DNA of 64,000 nt from Hydractinia symbiolongicarpus (taxonomy: Eukaryota > Cnidaria > Hydrozoa > Anthoathecata > Hydractiniidae), in assembly GCF_029227915.1 (NCBI RefSeq), contig NC_079887.1, positions 15,747,650 through 15,811,649 on the forward strand, written 5' to 3'. Positions 24,530 to 36,352 of this stretch are shown piece after piece. How positions within the stretch are numbered: the first letter of the stretch is position 1; every line of letters starts with the position of its first letter. A program made the translations under genes and the position numbers. Below the pieces are notes generated by a model. It was given only the letters and a program-made list of their open reading frames with translations, was not told the origin of the DNA and did not search any database.

Positions 24530-24965
24530 AGATTTAAAATTCGTAATTAAACTCTCTAAGTACTTAGAAGTCATCTAAATGACGTTTCGGGCCAAAATTG
24601 CTATTTGTTTTCGACAAAATTTGGCACAGTTAACAAAAAAAGTATGCTGAACATAGTAGTGACATCATAATTTGGATTTTTGTCACCTAAATGTAATTTT
24701 AGGCCAAAATTGGTCTAAAAATTAAAACTATGTTAGACAAAACTTGGCAAAGTAAACAAAAAAAGTATGCCAAACATGATGGTGACATTAAAATTTTGAT
24801 TTTTTGTCACCTAAATGTCATTTTAGGCCAAAATTGGTCCGAAAATTAAAACTACTTTATTTTCGACAAAATTTGGTACAGTTAACAAAAAAAGTATGCT
24901 AGACATGATGGTGACATCAAAATTTTAATTTTTGTCACCTAAATGCCGTTTAAGCTCATAAACGT
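24530..24965 (+). repeat. degenerate ~125-bp tandem repeat (about 3.5 copies)
   Basis: The phrase tcacctaaatg..(t)tttaggccaaaattg and aacaaaaaaagtatgc recur at roughly 24570, 24690, 24810 and 24940. This block lies between the last full 531-bp unit and the diverged sixth one, so it was probably inserted into the larger array. A solitary relative lies at 50215-50315. Confidence 0.7.
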
Positions 24966-25084
24966 TTTAATTGCGCGACTTTCAACCATGAATGATACGC
25001 TGTATTTTTTGTTAGCAGAATTGTTGAATTGGGTCGCATTGTGGATGTTTCATAGTTGTGCATTTTTAATAGCGAGATAGTTTA

Positions 25085-25605
25085 TGCAGCGCCTGCTTAT
25101 TGTTTATTTTTTGAAAAGATAAGATAAGTGTTAACAAGCTTTATTTAACTAACTGGTAAAGTAAAGGTGTTTCCGCCAAAGTTTTCAAAAGTGATTATAG
25201 GCAGAATTAAGGTCTCCCCAAATGCCTGAAAAGTAGTCTGCGAAAAATAAAATTTCCACAACAATACGTAAGAGAAAAACGAAGACGCTCTACCATATAT
25301 AAATAATTACGAGAATGAAATTCTTTTCGCTACGAAAAGATTTTCGTTCTCGCTTTCTTCTTTCTGTCAGTCAGTTTACCCCAGACTGACCCAACGAAAA
25401 TTGAAATTTCGAGGAATTTTCTGTTCAAGAAGATCTCACAAATCAATTTCGAAAAATAACTGGGTAGTCCACAACAAATATTATTGCCTATTTGAATAGC
25501 AAAATATGTCGTGTCTAACTTCGTAACAGAACTCACAATTTAATAGATAGCTTTTTGTAAACTTTATTCGCGAGGTTGTTTACGTATATCATACGTCTTG
25601 TTCGG
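25085..25605 (+). repeat. diverged terminal unit of the 537/531-bp array
   Basis: Sequence such as gataagataagtgtt, ggtctcccc-aaatgcctg and ttattcgcgaggttgtttac follows the order of the array unit but with more substitutions and an extra AT-rich segment. It ends at tcatacgtcttgtt where the palindrome of the next unit would start, which is absent. Confidence 0.7.
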
Positions 25606-25772
25606 TTTTAATGTCCACTTTAAAGTTCAGTACTTTTTCAGGTTGTTGCTACTGGCGGAAATCTTTAAGCCGTAGGGCTTCTTGTTGTTTATTAAAAACC
25701 AATGAGCGTGCCGTATTTCAAATTTTGAATAATTATGCACGGGAACTGACAAACTTTAAAATCAAAAATAAC

Positions 25773-25943
25773 TAAATATAAATATAAATATAAATATAAA
25801 TATAAATATAAATATAAATATAAATATAAATATAAATATAAATATAAATATAAATATAAATATAAATATAAATATAAATATAAATATAAATATAAATATA
25901 AATATAAATATAAATATAAATATAAATATAAATATAAATATAA
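25773..25943 (+). repeat. (TAAATA)n microsatellite, about 28 copies
   Basis: About 170 bp of uninterrupted hexamer, perfect to the eye. It lies about 470 bp upstream of the start codon of the large chimeric gene at 26414. Read on the minus strand it gives a meaningless Leu-Tyr repeat. Confidence 0.97.
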
Positions 25944-26377
25944 AAACAAAAGAAAGATGAAATAAAAGACGAGCCTAGTACAAAAGAAATTTCAAAGATG
26001 TTTCTCCTTCTCTATTTCTACCCTCCTAGGTGCCATAGTGTATCCAAGTGGATTTAAGAAGCGGCTATTTGTAACCTCGTTAAAGTTTCTATTTTAATCT
26101 TGTTTGTTAAAAATATACACAAAAACTGCCATGTTTATTTATTTTTTTATTTCTTCGCACCTGTGAGACACCTTGCTATCAAATCATCGCCTCATTGCTT
26201 AACCAAGCATTTTCGATTTATTGTGTGTTTAACTTTTATTTCTACTTTCGGAATACTTGCAAATCATGAGCCATTGTGTTTACAGAGATTTCGCGATAAT
26301 GCGGAACTCTTATTTTTGATAGGTAACAAAGCGTGAAATGCCTTACGCAGAAAAAAAAAAGCGTGTACCAAAATTCG

Positions 26378-26391
26378 TGTTTCTTCCAGAG
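26378..26391 (+). promoter_or_regulatory. candidate 3' splice acceptor in the 5' leader
   Basis: The tract ttcgtgtttcttccag|ag lies about 25 bp upstream of the ATG at 26414. It could be the acceptor of a 5'UTR intron or, if the host uses spliced leaders as several hydrozoans do, a trans-splice site. No matching donor was identified. Confidence 0.35.
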
Positions 26392-26413
26392 ATACGCCGT
26401 GACAACAGCAGTA

Positions 26414-29400
26414 ATGAAAGCGATAATTATATTCGCTTTTGTTGCGTTTTTGCTGCATCACGATGCAAGTAAGTATGCTACAGCAAGCATAATAAATAAA
26501 ATGGAAAAGGTAATTGGAGCAGGGGATTCCATCTTTGGTGGTTATCACAGAGCAAAAGCCGCAACTGAAGCTTATGGAAAGTTGATTCGAGGAGAAAATG
26601 ATGCTGCTAAAACTGCTTTAAAACAAGCCTTAACTACGTTGCTTGTTTTGGATATGGGCTCTCTTATCCCCGTCTCAACTCAAGATATTGTGGAAAGTTT
26701 TGTCAAGAACAGAGCCTTTTCCGCCACAAAAACAGCCATTCGAAGTTACAATGCCCAATTGTTAAGCAAAGCGCAAGAGGCTGCAAGGTACAGAAATCAT
26801 CCACAGCCTAAAACTTATAAAAGAATGATTGCTCTGGAGTCATCTTTGGAAGATATGAAAAGTCAAAAACTCAGCGCGTTCACAAAAGAAATCAAAGCCA
26901 TCAAAACAACCGACCCTCAATTGTATAAAAAACTTGGAAAGGCGAAAAAATGGTTAAAAATTGGGGGAAAGGTTGGAAAAGCGCTTGGGCCTTTACTCGA
27001 TGTAATATCAATTGGGGTAAATGTTTGGGCGTTAACCACATCCGAGCCTGGATCTGCTGATTACACGTCAGCAGCAATTAGCATTGCTGCTGGTGTTATT
27101 GGAGTTGTGGGCTTTTTTGCAGCCTTAGCGCTTGCGGCTCCAGTTATTGGGACAGTGGCAGCCATTACCGGCGCCATCCTTGGCATCGTAGCAACTTTAA
27201 TACCTTACTTCCAAAGTTCACCTCCAAGGTATACTGTAGCAATGGCGTTAGAGGATAAATTTAAAGATGTTGTGACTTACAGAACAAAAGCATTAGAAAT
27301 GTCGCAAAGTGCTGTTAGTTTTCTTAAGAAAACAGAATCTCATGACTGGGATTACTGTTATGTAATGGCTCAAACCAATATCGTTCGATGGAAAGTGACG
27401 GTTGATGGTCGATCACATGATCTCGTTCAACAAACAGCTGGAAGTTTTTTCGATAGAGTTCTGCCAAAAGAATTAAATAACGTGGAATTTGGTGACTTTA
27501 ATCTAATGTTTCGTGGTGCAAATGCACTTAGAAACCCATACACTGATAACAAAAACAATGCGTTTCTGCATTGTCTACCGTATAAGGGAAAGGCAAATGT
27601 CAATGGCGTTTTACAGTATGCTACAAGAGATCTACCTGATGGAGCACACACTTGTAAGGAAAGACAAAGCCATAGGGGAAGAAGAAACTTAGAGAAAATT
27701 GGATTTGATTTTGTTGGTTTGAAAAACGATAGAACACAAGAACACAAGAAAGGATTGATAGTACTTTGTCTTACTAACTATGTCAACGCTGTTAGTGAAA
27801 GCTTTCGTGGTCTGGATGTAAGAACGGAAACTTCCAGGACACCAGTATCTCATCGAAACGGGGACGACGTGGTCCTGTTGGACGACATGCGCAAATTAAG
27901 ATCGGGTAAAAAGATTAAAGTTTCAACTGGAGGAGGAAATGACGTGCTTGCTGTTACACATTTTTTATACCCTAAAGAGAGAAAGAGAAGATACGAAAAT
28001 CGAGGAGACCGCACAGTATCTTTGCTTCAGGCAGACCTTGGCTCTGGTTACGACGTTCTGTCATTTGCAGGAATGTCACACAGTATTGGACACTTAGGAC
28101 GGAAGATTGATAAAAGGGACCAAAGCGGAAGAATTTTTTTTAACGGAATATTTTATCAAGTAAGTGATGGGAAACTAGGATATCGATATTTTTATCGATA
28201 CATACGAAAAGTGGTTACCATTCGATTTCAATTTAAGTTAGTCACTTGGCCCGATTGGACACACATGAAACAAAACATAGGAAACGTGGTCGGTGTTAAA
28301 TTGTTTGATTCCAGTCCTTTCGATGATTTAATCAACTTGGATCTAGGAGAGAATTATGAAAAAGACAGTAAAAATGTTGAAGATTTTGCAGTCATTAATC
28401 AACGAGGATTTAACCGATACACATTAACCATCAGTGAATCTGATAACGATGGTTACATCAGAAAGTATGTGATCCTCGATAGAAGTAAGTACAAACCGCA
28501 AGTGGAACTGACCCTTCCACCTGGGTACCGAAATAACTTAGTTCTGAAGAATGATAAGATTCTAATGCTCTATGGAGATGACGAAGACGGAGCACGCAAA
28601 CAAATTTTTATCATGAAAATGTTGGATCTGAAAACCACATTTAATTTAAAAGTGAATGGCAGAAATGTCCCTTTAAACAGCCTACCAGTGTCTTACACGG
28701 ATGGAAGATTATTTAAAGTAAACATGAATATGGCAAGTACATCAGGCACTGCACAAAACGATGAAGTTAAACTCGTGTGTGGCGCCAAAAGTGATTTGGG
28801 CAATAATCAGGATATATCTATTGATCTTGGAGAAGGGTCCAAAGACACAGTTGTTATTAGTACCAAATACTTCATTGAAACTTGTGATATTGGAGAAGAG
28901 AATAACTTTGAAGATGGCTCAGAAAATGATGTGGATTACGACGTCTCAATGAGACTTGATGCCACACCCCCAAACCCTGCAATCGTATTGAAAAGTAATA
29001 ACAAGGAAAAGCGTATCTCTTTAATTAATGTTGAACGAATTACAAACGACATGGGAAGCACTGTGGTGGATTTGACGCATAGTGGAATTGGAAATATTGA
29101 TCTGTTCGAGAAATACCAACAATCCATGCAATTTGACTCCATTGCTGTGACAGGTATTACTTATGTGTTCCAATTGAAGGTAAACCTAAAATAAGTAAAA
29201 ATAAGTAAATATACAGTTATTTCACAATTCAGTTATGTATTTCAATGCCCTTCACAACATATTTATTTCCATATTTATGCACGTTTCCAATTCCTTTGTA
29301 AAAAGTTGCCGTCAAAGTAGATGTCCTACTGCACTACCGCCACTAACATTTTCAGCGCCAAGCTAGAATTTTTTTGAAAAGGTGATTGTGCAGTGATATT

Positions 29401-30497
29401 GACTAAACTTTTATTATATAATGTTGATATTCTTTTAGACAATGCTCCTTTTTTTGGTGGTAGATCAAATTTGGTTTTAAAAACCAATGAATTGCATGTG
29501 GAGGATTCGCTAACGTTTAAAATTGTTTTCAAGCCGGAGATTCGTCATTCAACCTTGTTGGTGATCGGTGATATTGCGAAATACATAGCATTGGTGATAT
29601 TGCAAGATGGTACTTTGCGTGTTGGGTAAGCATCCTTCATTTTTAATTTGCCAATCTAAAATGTTTGTTCGTTTTATCAATGCTTTGAACAATTTAAATC
29701 TTGAATGTTCTCAAAAGTTGGTGTATTATTTTAATAATTGTTTGATAATATTTCCTAGCCATTTCATATGTGTTACTTAAGTTTAAATCATGAATGGAAG
29801 GTTACATTTCATAAATCAATCCGAAAATTATTTTAAAATCAGAGCGTCTCCAAGTTTCAATTCTATTCTATTGATAGCACTGAAAGCAACAAACTAAAAG
29901 CTGGACATGTCTTAATGGGTGGTTGGAACACAGCATCATTTAAACTCACAGCTGGTAAAATCACTGTCAAATTAAATGGTAACAGTTATGAAATGAACAA
30001 GCCTGGTGAAATACCAGCCTTTGTTGATTTAACGGTTGGTTATATCAGTAACATTAACAGGTGTGTGCTTCTGTTGCGCATGTGCACAAATAAATTAACA
30101 TGGTTAAGCTAAAAAAATGCGGCGAAGATTCAATTCTATTGTATTACAACTTTGACTTTTAAAAAGATTGTTACTTTTGTTGTCGATTTCTTAGTTTCTG
30201 CTTTCCTTAATCTCCTTATCAATATCAATCCAAAATAATAACTTTCGAACACGCTGAACATTTCGTCTATCCTCCTAAATTAATTTTATCAATTAAAGTT
30301 GTTAAAACCAAATATGTTATCATTTTAGTTTCACAAATTATGAAGCAAACATTGGCGTTAACAAAGGATTTAGAGGGGAAGTGTTGGAGATCACGTTCAA
30401 CAAGAAGAATATGGGTTTGCATTTTGGAAGCACCGATTACAAATCCAGCGCAAAAATGCGAGAGTATGGGACGTTGAATAAAAATGTCGTCCCCTGA
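26414..30497 (+). CDS. secreted chimeric protein: hydrophobic-hairpin / RTX-like region plus laminin-G-like C-terminus
   Basis: Four exons splice in frame: 26414-29153, 29439-29625, 29845-30060 and 30329-30497. They total 1,103 residues with a TGA stop. The reading frame opens upstream at a GTG, but the first ATG (26414) begins a signal peptide, MKAIIIFAFVAFLLHHDAS. Residues ~26-180 are Ala/Lys-rich and helical. Residues ~185-265 are a long Gly/Ala-rich hydrophobic stretch with a short polar turn, as in membrane-inserting helical hairpins. From ~500 on come Asp/Gly-rich pieces such as STGGGNDVLAV, ADLGSGYDVLSFAG and SSPFDDLINLDLGE, which resemble degenerate RTX beta-roll motifs. Exons 2-4 (residues ~914-1103) look like one laminin-G/ConA-type sandwich. 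The first exon alone is 2.7 kb without introns. A pore-forming or toxin-like role is only an inference; a secreted adhesive or matrix protein is also possible. Confidence 0.8.
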
Positions 30498-31594
30498 AAG
30501 GGAATTTAAGTAAATATTGGTTTTATTGAAAGAATGCTACTAATTCTATCATATGCAATCTTGTTACGAAACAGAAGAACACTGTGAGACTTACTTGTAT
30601 TATTGCAAATCATGCTAGACATTTACGTTAAATATTCTTTGCTTGATAATCTCGCATTATTTTTGTTGTTGTACGCTGTCCCATGTTGCTATGACCCTTA
30701 CTCTTATAGAACTTCTAAATTATTAGTTATATTATTAGTATTAATTATTAGTTCTAAGTTATTAGGGTTTTTCAAAGAACCTATATATTTTGTTGTCCAT
30801 TAGAATGCACCATTTTTGACATATCTCCCACCATTATGGAAGCGCGTTAACTAAGAACCTGGGTGCCATAAATAAGGACGGTGATTGAGCTGGCGGAGTG
30901 GTTCTGACATTTACCTTGAGAAAACGAACAATCTGCACATTAATATAAAAAAACGATATTTAGATTGTTCCCTTGTAAGGTGGTTTAACAATCGTCAGAA
31001 TATGAAATAAAGTGAAGAGTTATCCCAAGTTTGTTGCTAATACATTGCATTTGCATTGCAGAATTTGCTTTGCATTTGGTGCGTTTTGTGGCGTATGACA
31101 ACATATTAATACATGTTTCGATTGTGGAAGAAACTTGCTCCTTTCAATTTTTTAATAAGAAGTGAACTTAACGGGTCCTGGTGATGTCTACGAGCTCAGT
31201 CATAGTATTTAGAATTGCTTGAAAGCAACGTGTCGAATTACGTATGGGGTATCCTAAAGCTAAAACAACTTTGGTGGGAAAAACTGTCGCGATTTCTTAA
31301 AGTTCATTCGTCACTCATGAAAGTTCATTGACACGAAAGTAATTCTATTTTATCTTAGAATGTGGCAAGACAGAATTTTGAGTGTATTATAAACTTGGCA
31401 TAGTAATTTAAAGAAATATGCATATTTGAGGAAACCAAACCGAAAATTAAATCGAATAACATGATTGCGACATCAAATCATAGCACCCTGAAATCTCCGC
31501 GGGTGGTACACCTACGACTAATCCACTCTTTTTTGTATGATATCTTTACAAGTTTTTGACGACTGATTTTTTTGCCTGCTTTCGCCCTTCCTTA
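30498..31594. other. 3' flank of the chimeric gene, no further gene
   Basis: This should contain the 3'UTR of the gene ending at 30497; an AATAAA lies near 31007. No other coding signal is supported. Confidence 0.45.
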
Positions 31595-31729
31595 TCTATA
31601 TTATAATGCCCGTATACGTCTGTCCGTCTGTCCGTCCGTCTGTCACGCAAAATGGTAGCTTAGCTGCGCAATAGCGAGAAGCACGCAATGCGGTATAAAA
31701 AGGACGGGCGAACCCGGGCTAACGACTAG
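31595..31729 (+). mobile_element. short Helitron-like element, unit 1
   Basis: It starts TCTATATTATAATGCCCG after an A (31594) and ends CTAACGACTAG before a T (31730), matching the 5'-TC...CTRR-3' ends and A/T insertion site known for Helitrons. Internal sequence has (GTCC/GTCT) repeats and matches unit 4. The 3' stem found in the other units (CCCGTGGA/TCCACGGG) is collapsed here to CCCGGG. Confidence 0.7.
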
Positions 31730-31839
31730 TTTAATTAAAATGCCTCAAAAAAAGAGAATACAAGTGTTGGATATTACCAGTTTACTTTTTAAATTTAATA
31801 ATATATTTTCACCGCTTCACTTAATTACAAGAGAAATTA

Positions 31840-32033
31840 TCTCTTTAATAATAGCCGTCGCCTGTCTGTGTGTCCGCGAAAGCGGCGTCCTGTCACGGAA
31901 ACACGAAATTTTTAAAATGCACACGAATATCAAATGCGATATATTTTTATCCACTTTGTTGCGACGCGTAAATTTAAAGGACGAGAGAACGCGACGGGCG
32001 ACCCCGTTGATTTTTCCACGGGCTAACGACTAG
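31840..32033 (+). mobile_element. short Helitron-like element, unit 2
   Basis: It starts TCTCTTTAATAATAGCCGTC after A31839 and ends CTAG at 32030-32033. A hairpin-like GTTGATTTTTCCACGGG precedes the end. Closely similar to unit 3, which starts at the very next base. Confidence 0.7.
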
Positions 32034-32214
32034 TCTCTTTAATAATAGCCGTCGTCTGTCTGTGTGTCCGCGAGAGCCGCGTCGCGTAACGGAATCACAA
32101 ATTTTTTACAATGCGCACCAATACCAAATGCGATATATTTCTGTCCACTTTTGTGCAACGGGTTAATTTAAAGTACGGGCGAATCCGTGGATATTTCCAC
32201 GGGATAAGGACTAG
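32034..32214 (+). mobile_element. short Helitron-like element, unit 3
   Basis: It starts TCTCTTTAATAATAGCCGTC directly after unit 2 and ends GGACTAG. Stem TCCGTGGA / TTTCCACGGG lies before the 3' end. It abuts unit 4 without a spacer. Confidence 0.7.
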
Positions 32215-32343
32215 TCTATATTATAATCGTCCGTCCGTCTGTCACGCAAAATGGTAGCTTAGCTGCGCAGGTAGCGAGACGCACGCAATGCGGTATAAAA
32301 AGGACGGGCGAACCCGTGGATTTTTCCACGGGCTAACGACTAG
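32215..32343 (+). mobile_element. short Helitron-like element, unit 4
   Basis: It starts TCTATATTATAATCGTCC and ends CTAACGACTAG before T32344, with a complete CCCGTGGATTTTTCCACGGG hairpin about 11 bases from the end. It is most like unit 1, not its neighbours 2 and 3. Confidence 0.72.
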
Positions 32344-32344
32344 T

Positions 32345-35300
32345 TTCATAGTAAAAGCGATAATTTATTCTGGTGGTAAATCTGGCGTGCGACATCGAGC
32401 CTCGTGTAATACTAACATATTACCATTGTTGTCAGGTAATCTAAAATTTCCTGTTTATGCTTTCTTGCCAGCCCACAAAATACCATTACAGTTGTCGTTG
32501 TAAATACATAAATAACCATAAAGTGCTTATTTAATATACAACATACTCCATCAGTGAAAATCTCCCCAAACTAAATGCACAACATTTATCAAGACAAGTG
32601 AGAGTATGACATTCTTTTTACAAATTGTAAAGACAGAAACTATCTAGGCAGCTAGAACTTTAGGAAAAAAATATGTGAATAAACTTACATCAAGGTCATG
32701 CTCGTATCACCGTCCCGATGTCAGAAAACATACAAGATGCTTTGAGAACGAGGTTGACAGAGAGAGAGACAGCTTTTACATGTCATTGAACAGTGTTGCG
32801 TTGTGAAATGATATGGTGGCTGTTCTAGTATAGCCATATATTTTGACCAGTAGAAATATGATCAAAAAAGTGCGGTACCGAATAATTTTTTACGAAAATG
32901 CTATGTTTATTGCTCTGCAACTTTAAATCATGTCGCTGTCCGAAAACTGTCACAATGAACTCCTCTCACCTCGAATCCAGCTCGAACCAATCCTAAGATC
33001 TTCCTATCTATAAGATTCTGGGAAATTTTATTGCCTTTGGCCTTTACCCAGTTACCATTAGTAAATACCTGTAAATGCATCTGCTACTGCTTTGAATGTC
33101 CTCTCAACATCTATACTGGTAATTAAATAAAAAAGACTGCATAACTTGGTAAACTTTAGAACCTTAAAAATTTACAAAAGTATTATTCAGTCTTTCTTTA
33201 AGTTTCTCATCAGTTTATACTTTAAAAAAGTCTTCCGACAATGTATGTTCCAGCTTGGACATAACAAAGTATTAATTTCGCCGTAAAGTGATCACTTTCT
33301 TCGATCTATGCATGCATTTATATATCTGAACAGACTTCAAATAAGCCAACGTTTTAATTAAAGATGTGAATCAGAAATTTTTTACCGAAAACAAGATAAA
33401 ATTTACTTAAAAAAGGTGATGTTTTAGGGAAAATAAATAATAAAATTTAGTTACAACTAACTTACATAAATACAATAAGATATACTTTGGCACGAATGTT
33501 GAGCTTGGCAGGACCAAGCTTAACTTACAAAAAGTTTATGTAATGGCTGCTGACGCTTTATGTAGGTCGAGTCAATTAAGCCGTGCGACTAAACTTGCTA
33601 TAAGCCGGCGACAAAAAACGTTCTGACGTGTCGAGCCAAATCTAAAACTAATATTCTTCAAAAATTTTGCTCCACCCTGCACAGTTTATGAAATAGAAGA
33701 GGATATATTATAGATAAAAAAATATTGTATATTATTGTACAAATATTGTTAAATCGTTGGGCGTTAAATGTTAATATTTATATTCTCTTGTTAAGCTTTT
33801 TAAAGCAGATCGGTAACGTTTAATGTAAATTGTTTTATCCCGCAAGTATACGTTGAAAGTAGAATGAGTTAACTTAATTCCATTTCAAATTACAGTAAAT
33901 CTATGCTAATTATCGTATAATCTACACCTTGAGAAAATAACGTTATTTACCAGCCACAAGAGAGCTATTCAAGCCAAATTTTTCAACGAGCACCATTAGT
34001 GAATCGCTGGTATCATTAATTTCTAGTTCAAGTTAATAATCCATTAGTATATTATCTTCCATACTGGCCGTGACGACATATTTTACATAATAGGCTTGTA
34101 TCACTGGAACGGCTATCACCAAGATAACAAGAAATAACGCCATTTCTACAAGTAGAAAAAAAATTGAATTAATATGTCTTTATTATTTGCACGAAACTAG
34201 AGAAGCTAGGACCTTGGTTAAATTATGTCTAAGCCTAACTGTAAATTTTGAATTCCTTTTCACAAGTAACTATGTGGGCAGTTTCAGTATTAGATTCACG
34301 CATTTTGGAGTTTGCAGGGTACGTCACTCAGACTAAATGCTGCTGTCCAACATTACAATATATTTTCTAGATTATTCCGTACTGCAGGCTTTCCACAAAA
34401 TTTAACTAGTAGATTTTAAACACTGTCCACCTGGCCTACACGTGTTGATAATCAGAAATACTCGTAACCTCCTGGCTATTGACCATTGAAAATATTATTT
34501 TCCGCCTGACAAAAAAATGAAAACTGCCTTTGCCTAATATCTCCCGATATGATCATCATTTTTTGTGAAACACAAATTGTTGCCTCAGAACATTTTTAAT
34601 TATCGAGAATATGAGTAACAATCAAATTTAAGTCTTTTAAGCATTGAAAAGCAAATTTATCTCCGTTTAATTATCTTTATCTGAGCAGTCTTTTTTATTT
34701 TAATACTGTGATGACGAGGCGGTCTCTGTAGTTAATATCTTTTCTATGAACCTCCTTTTAAAAAGATCGAGAAATGACGCTGCTTCTGTCAATGTGAAAT
34801 AAGGAAATTTAAAGCCGAGCTTATAATAGTGAATTTGAAATTTTGATTTTATAGAAAATTTACACCAAAAGCTGCGAAAAAGCTCACAAGAACAAGAAAA
34901 ACATAAAAAGCCGTGTTTTTTTTAGGTTACGAATTGTCTTCAAAATACAATTCAATTTGCAAATCATGAAAAAAGACAGAATATCAAACAAACATCATTA
35001 TACACATACCGTCTTCTTCATATAACTTTTATTAGAAACCTTCTCTGTTAATAAGTATCTGTAGCTCCAATGGTAATAATTAACTCACTTCAACTCTCCT
35101 TTTTCAACTATCAACTTCTTTCCTGTTTGCACGGGTCGATTAGTAATAATTTTTTTAAAAAAAACGTTAATTATCTTTTACGGTAAATTAATTGAATTTG
35201 GACCACAATTCAATTAAAAATAAGCGCGTGATAAAAATGACATTGTTCATGCAATATAAGCGCATTTCTTAGAAAACTTTCATGGAATAGAACACCTCGT

Positions 35301-36200
35301 GTATTTTAGCTGTATGATGGAGTGCCATGATTTGGATTACATCACCTACGATGAAGATATAATGTATATTTATACTAGGAAGTTTGCTCGTCACAGCAAA
35401 GTTGATAATGCTACATAGCACCTGATACTTTTGTACATTCTAAATTTCGTGCGTTGTTAACACCATTAAATTTTGAAAATATATTTTTGATGAATTTTTA
35501 AAAACATAAATATTTCAGTTTCTTAGTTTTTAATAAATGCCCAGTCTCTGATAAAGTAGTGTAGTTACATCCATCCATGATTTTGATTGCACGCTATCTT
35601 GACTGAGAACGCAAACACGTAAACTTATTTCCAAAAAGAAAATTAACAAGCAACGACTAACTGCTTTGGGGAATGTAAAAGGAGTTACAGCCCTAATAAT
35701 TTATCTTTTTATCAATACGTCACGATATTGTCTCCTATGCATTTATGCGCAAATCAAATTGAATATATTCTTAAACAAAACAAATTTTTAACCTGTTCGT
35801 CATGTCTTTTATATTAAATCTATTTCTTAGTGATTCGTGTGGCGTATAAAAATTTTGCAGCATATTTTTTTGACAACAGCTTAAACTTTCTTATTTTAAC
35901 ATGTCTGGTGTCGTATTAAGTGTACAGAGAAGTGACGAATGATGGCGGAAGATTGCAAATAACTTTTTAATAGTAAGAATTCTTACAAGAATTTCCGATA
36001 TTTTAAGAATCGTGTTTTAAAACAAAATGACGACGATTAACAAGTACTTATCTACTTATTACTAGCTCAGGAATTAAATAGGGTAGCAATAACAACCTCT
36101 TTTTACTATTTCAAACAAAAACGATAGACAAATATGTTACACAAAAAAACATGACTAAGCGTTTTTCATACGAACCAATTTCACGATAATAACTTATTTT
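32345..36200. other. long AT-rich stretch, no gene seen
   Basis: Apart from a half copy of the CAACCTCGTC foldback at 32703-32756, no coding frame, RNA or repeat with boundaries was recognised. It may contain non-coding regulatory sequence, but nothing specific can be supported. Confidence 0.5.
32703..32756 (+). mobile_element. half copy of the foldback MITE
   Basis: The sequence cgtatcaccgtcccgatgtc through acgaggttg matches the right arm and loop of the element at 21822-21921. The left arm is missing. Confidence 0.65.
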
Positions 36201-36214
36201 CGCAAAATTTATAG

Positions 36215-36352
36215 TAATAATTTTGTCTGTTTGTGCGCGAAACAAATGTCGTGCTACGGACACACAAACTTTACAACACATGCACGAAATAGCAGCACAA
36301 AAAAAGAGAGCGACGGCAAATTACCGTGTATTCTTCCACGGGTTAACATTAG
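36215..36352 (+). mobile_element. degenerate Helitron-like element, unit 5
   Basis: It resembles units 2-3 (gtctgtttgtgcgcgaaac, then a ttaccgtgta..ttccacgggttaac stem and a CATTAG end before T). The 5' end cannot be placed exactly, and substitutions are frequent. Confidence 0.5.

Noticed and set aside
25692-25949. Minus-strand open frame of Leu-Tyr repeats
   Set aside because: It is only the (TAAATA)n microsatellite read in one frame.
26333-26413. 27 extra N-terminal codons of the large chimeric gene
   Set aside because: The frame begins with GTG, and a signal peptide starts exactly at the ATG at 26414; a splice-acceptor-like site lies between.
31595-32343. CRISPR-like or bacterial repeat array
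   Set aside because: The repeats are whole Helitron-like units of 129-194 bp with TC/CTAG ends, in clearly eukaryotic DNA; there are no short repeats with unique spacers.
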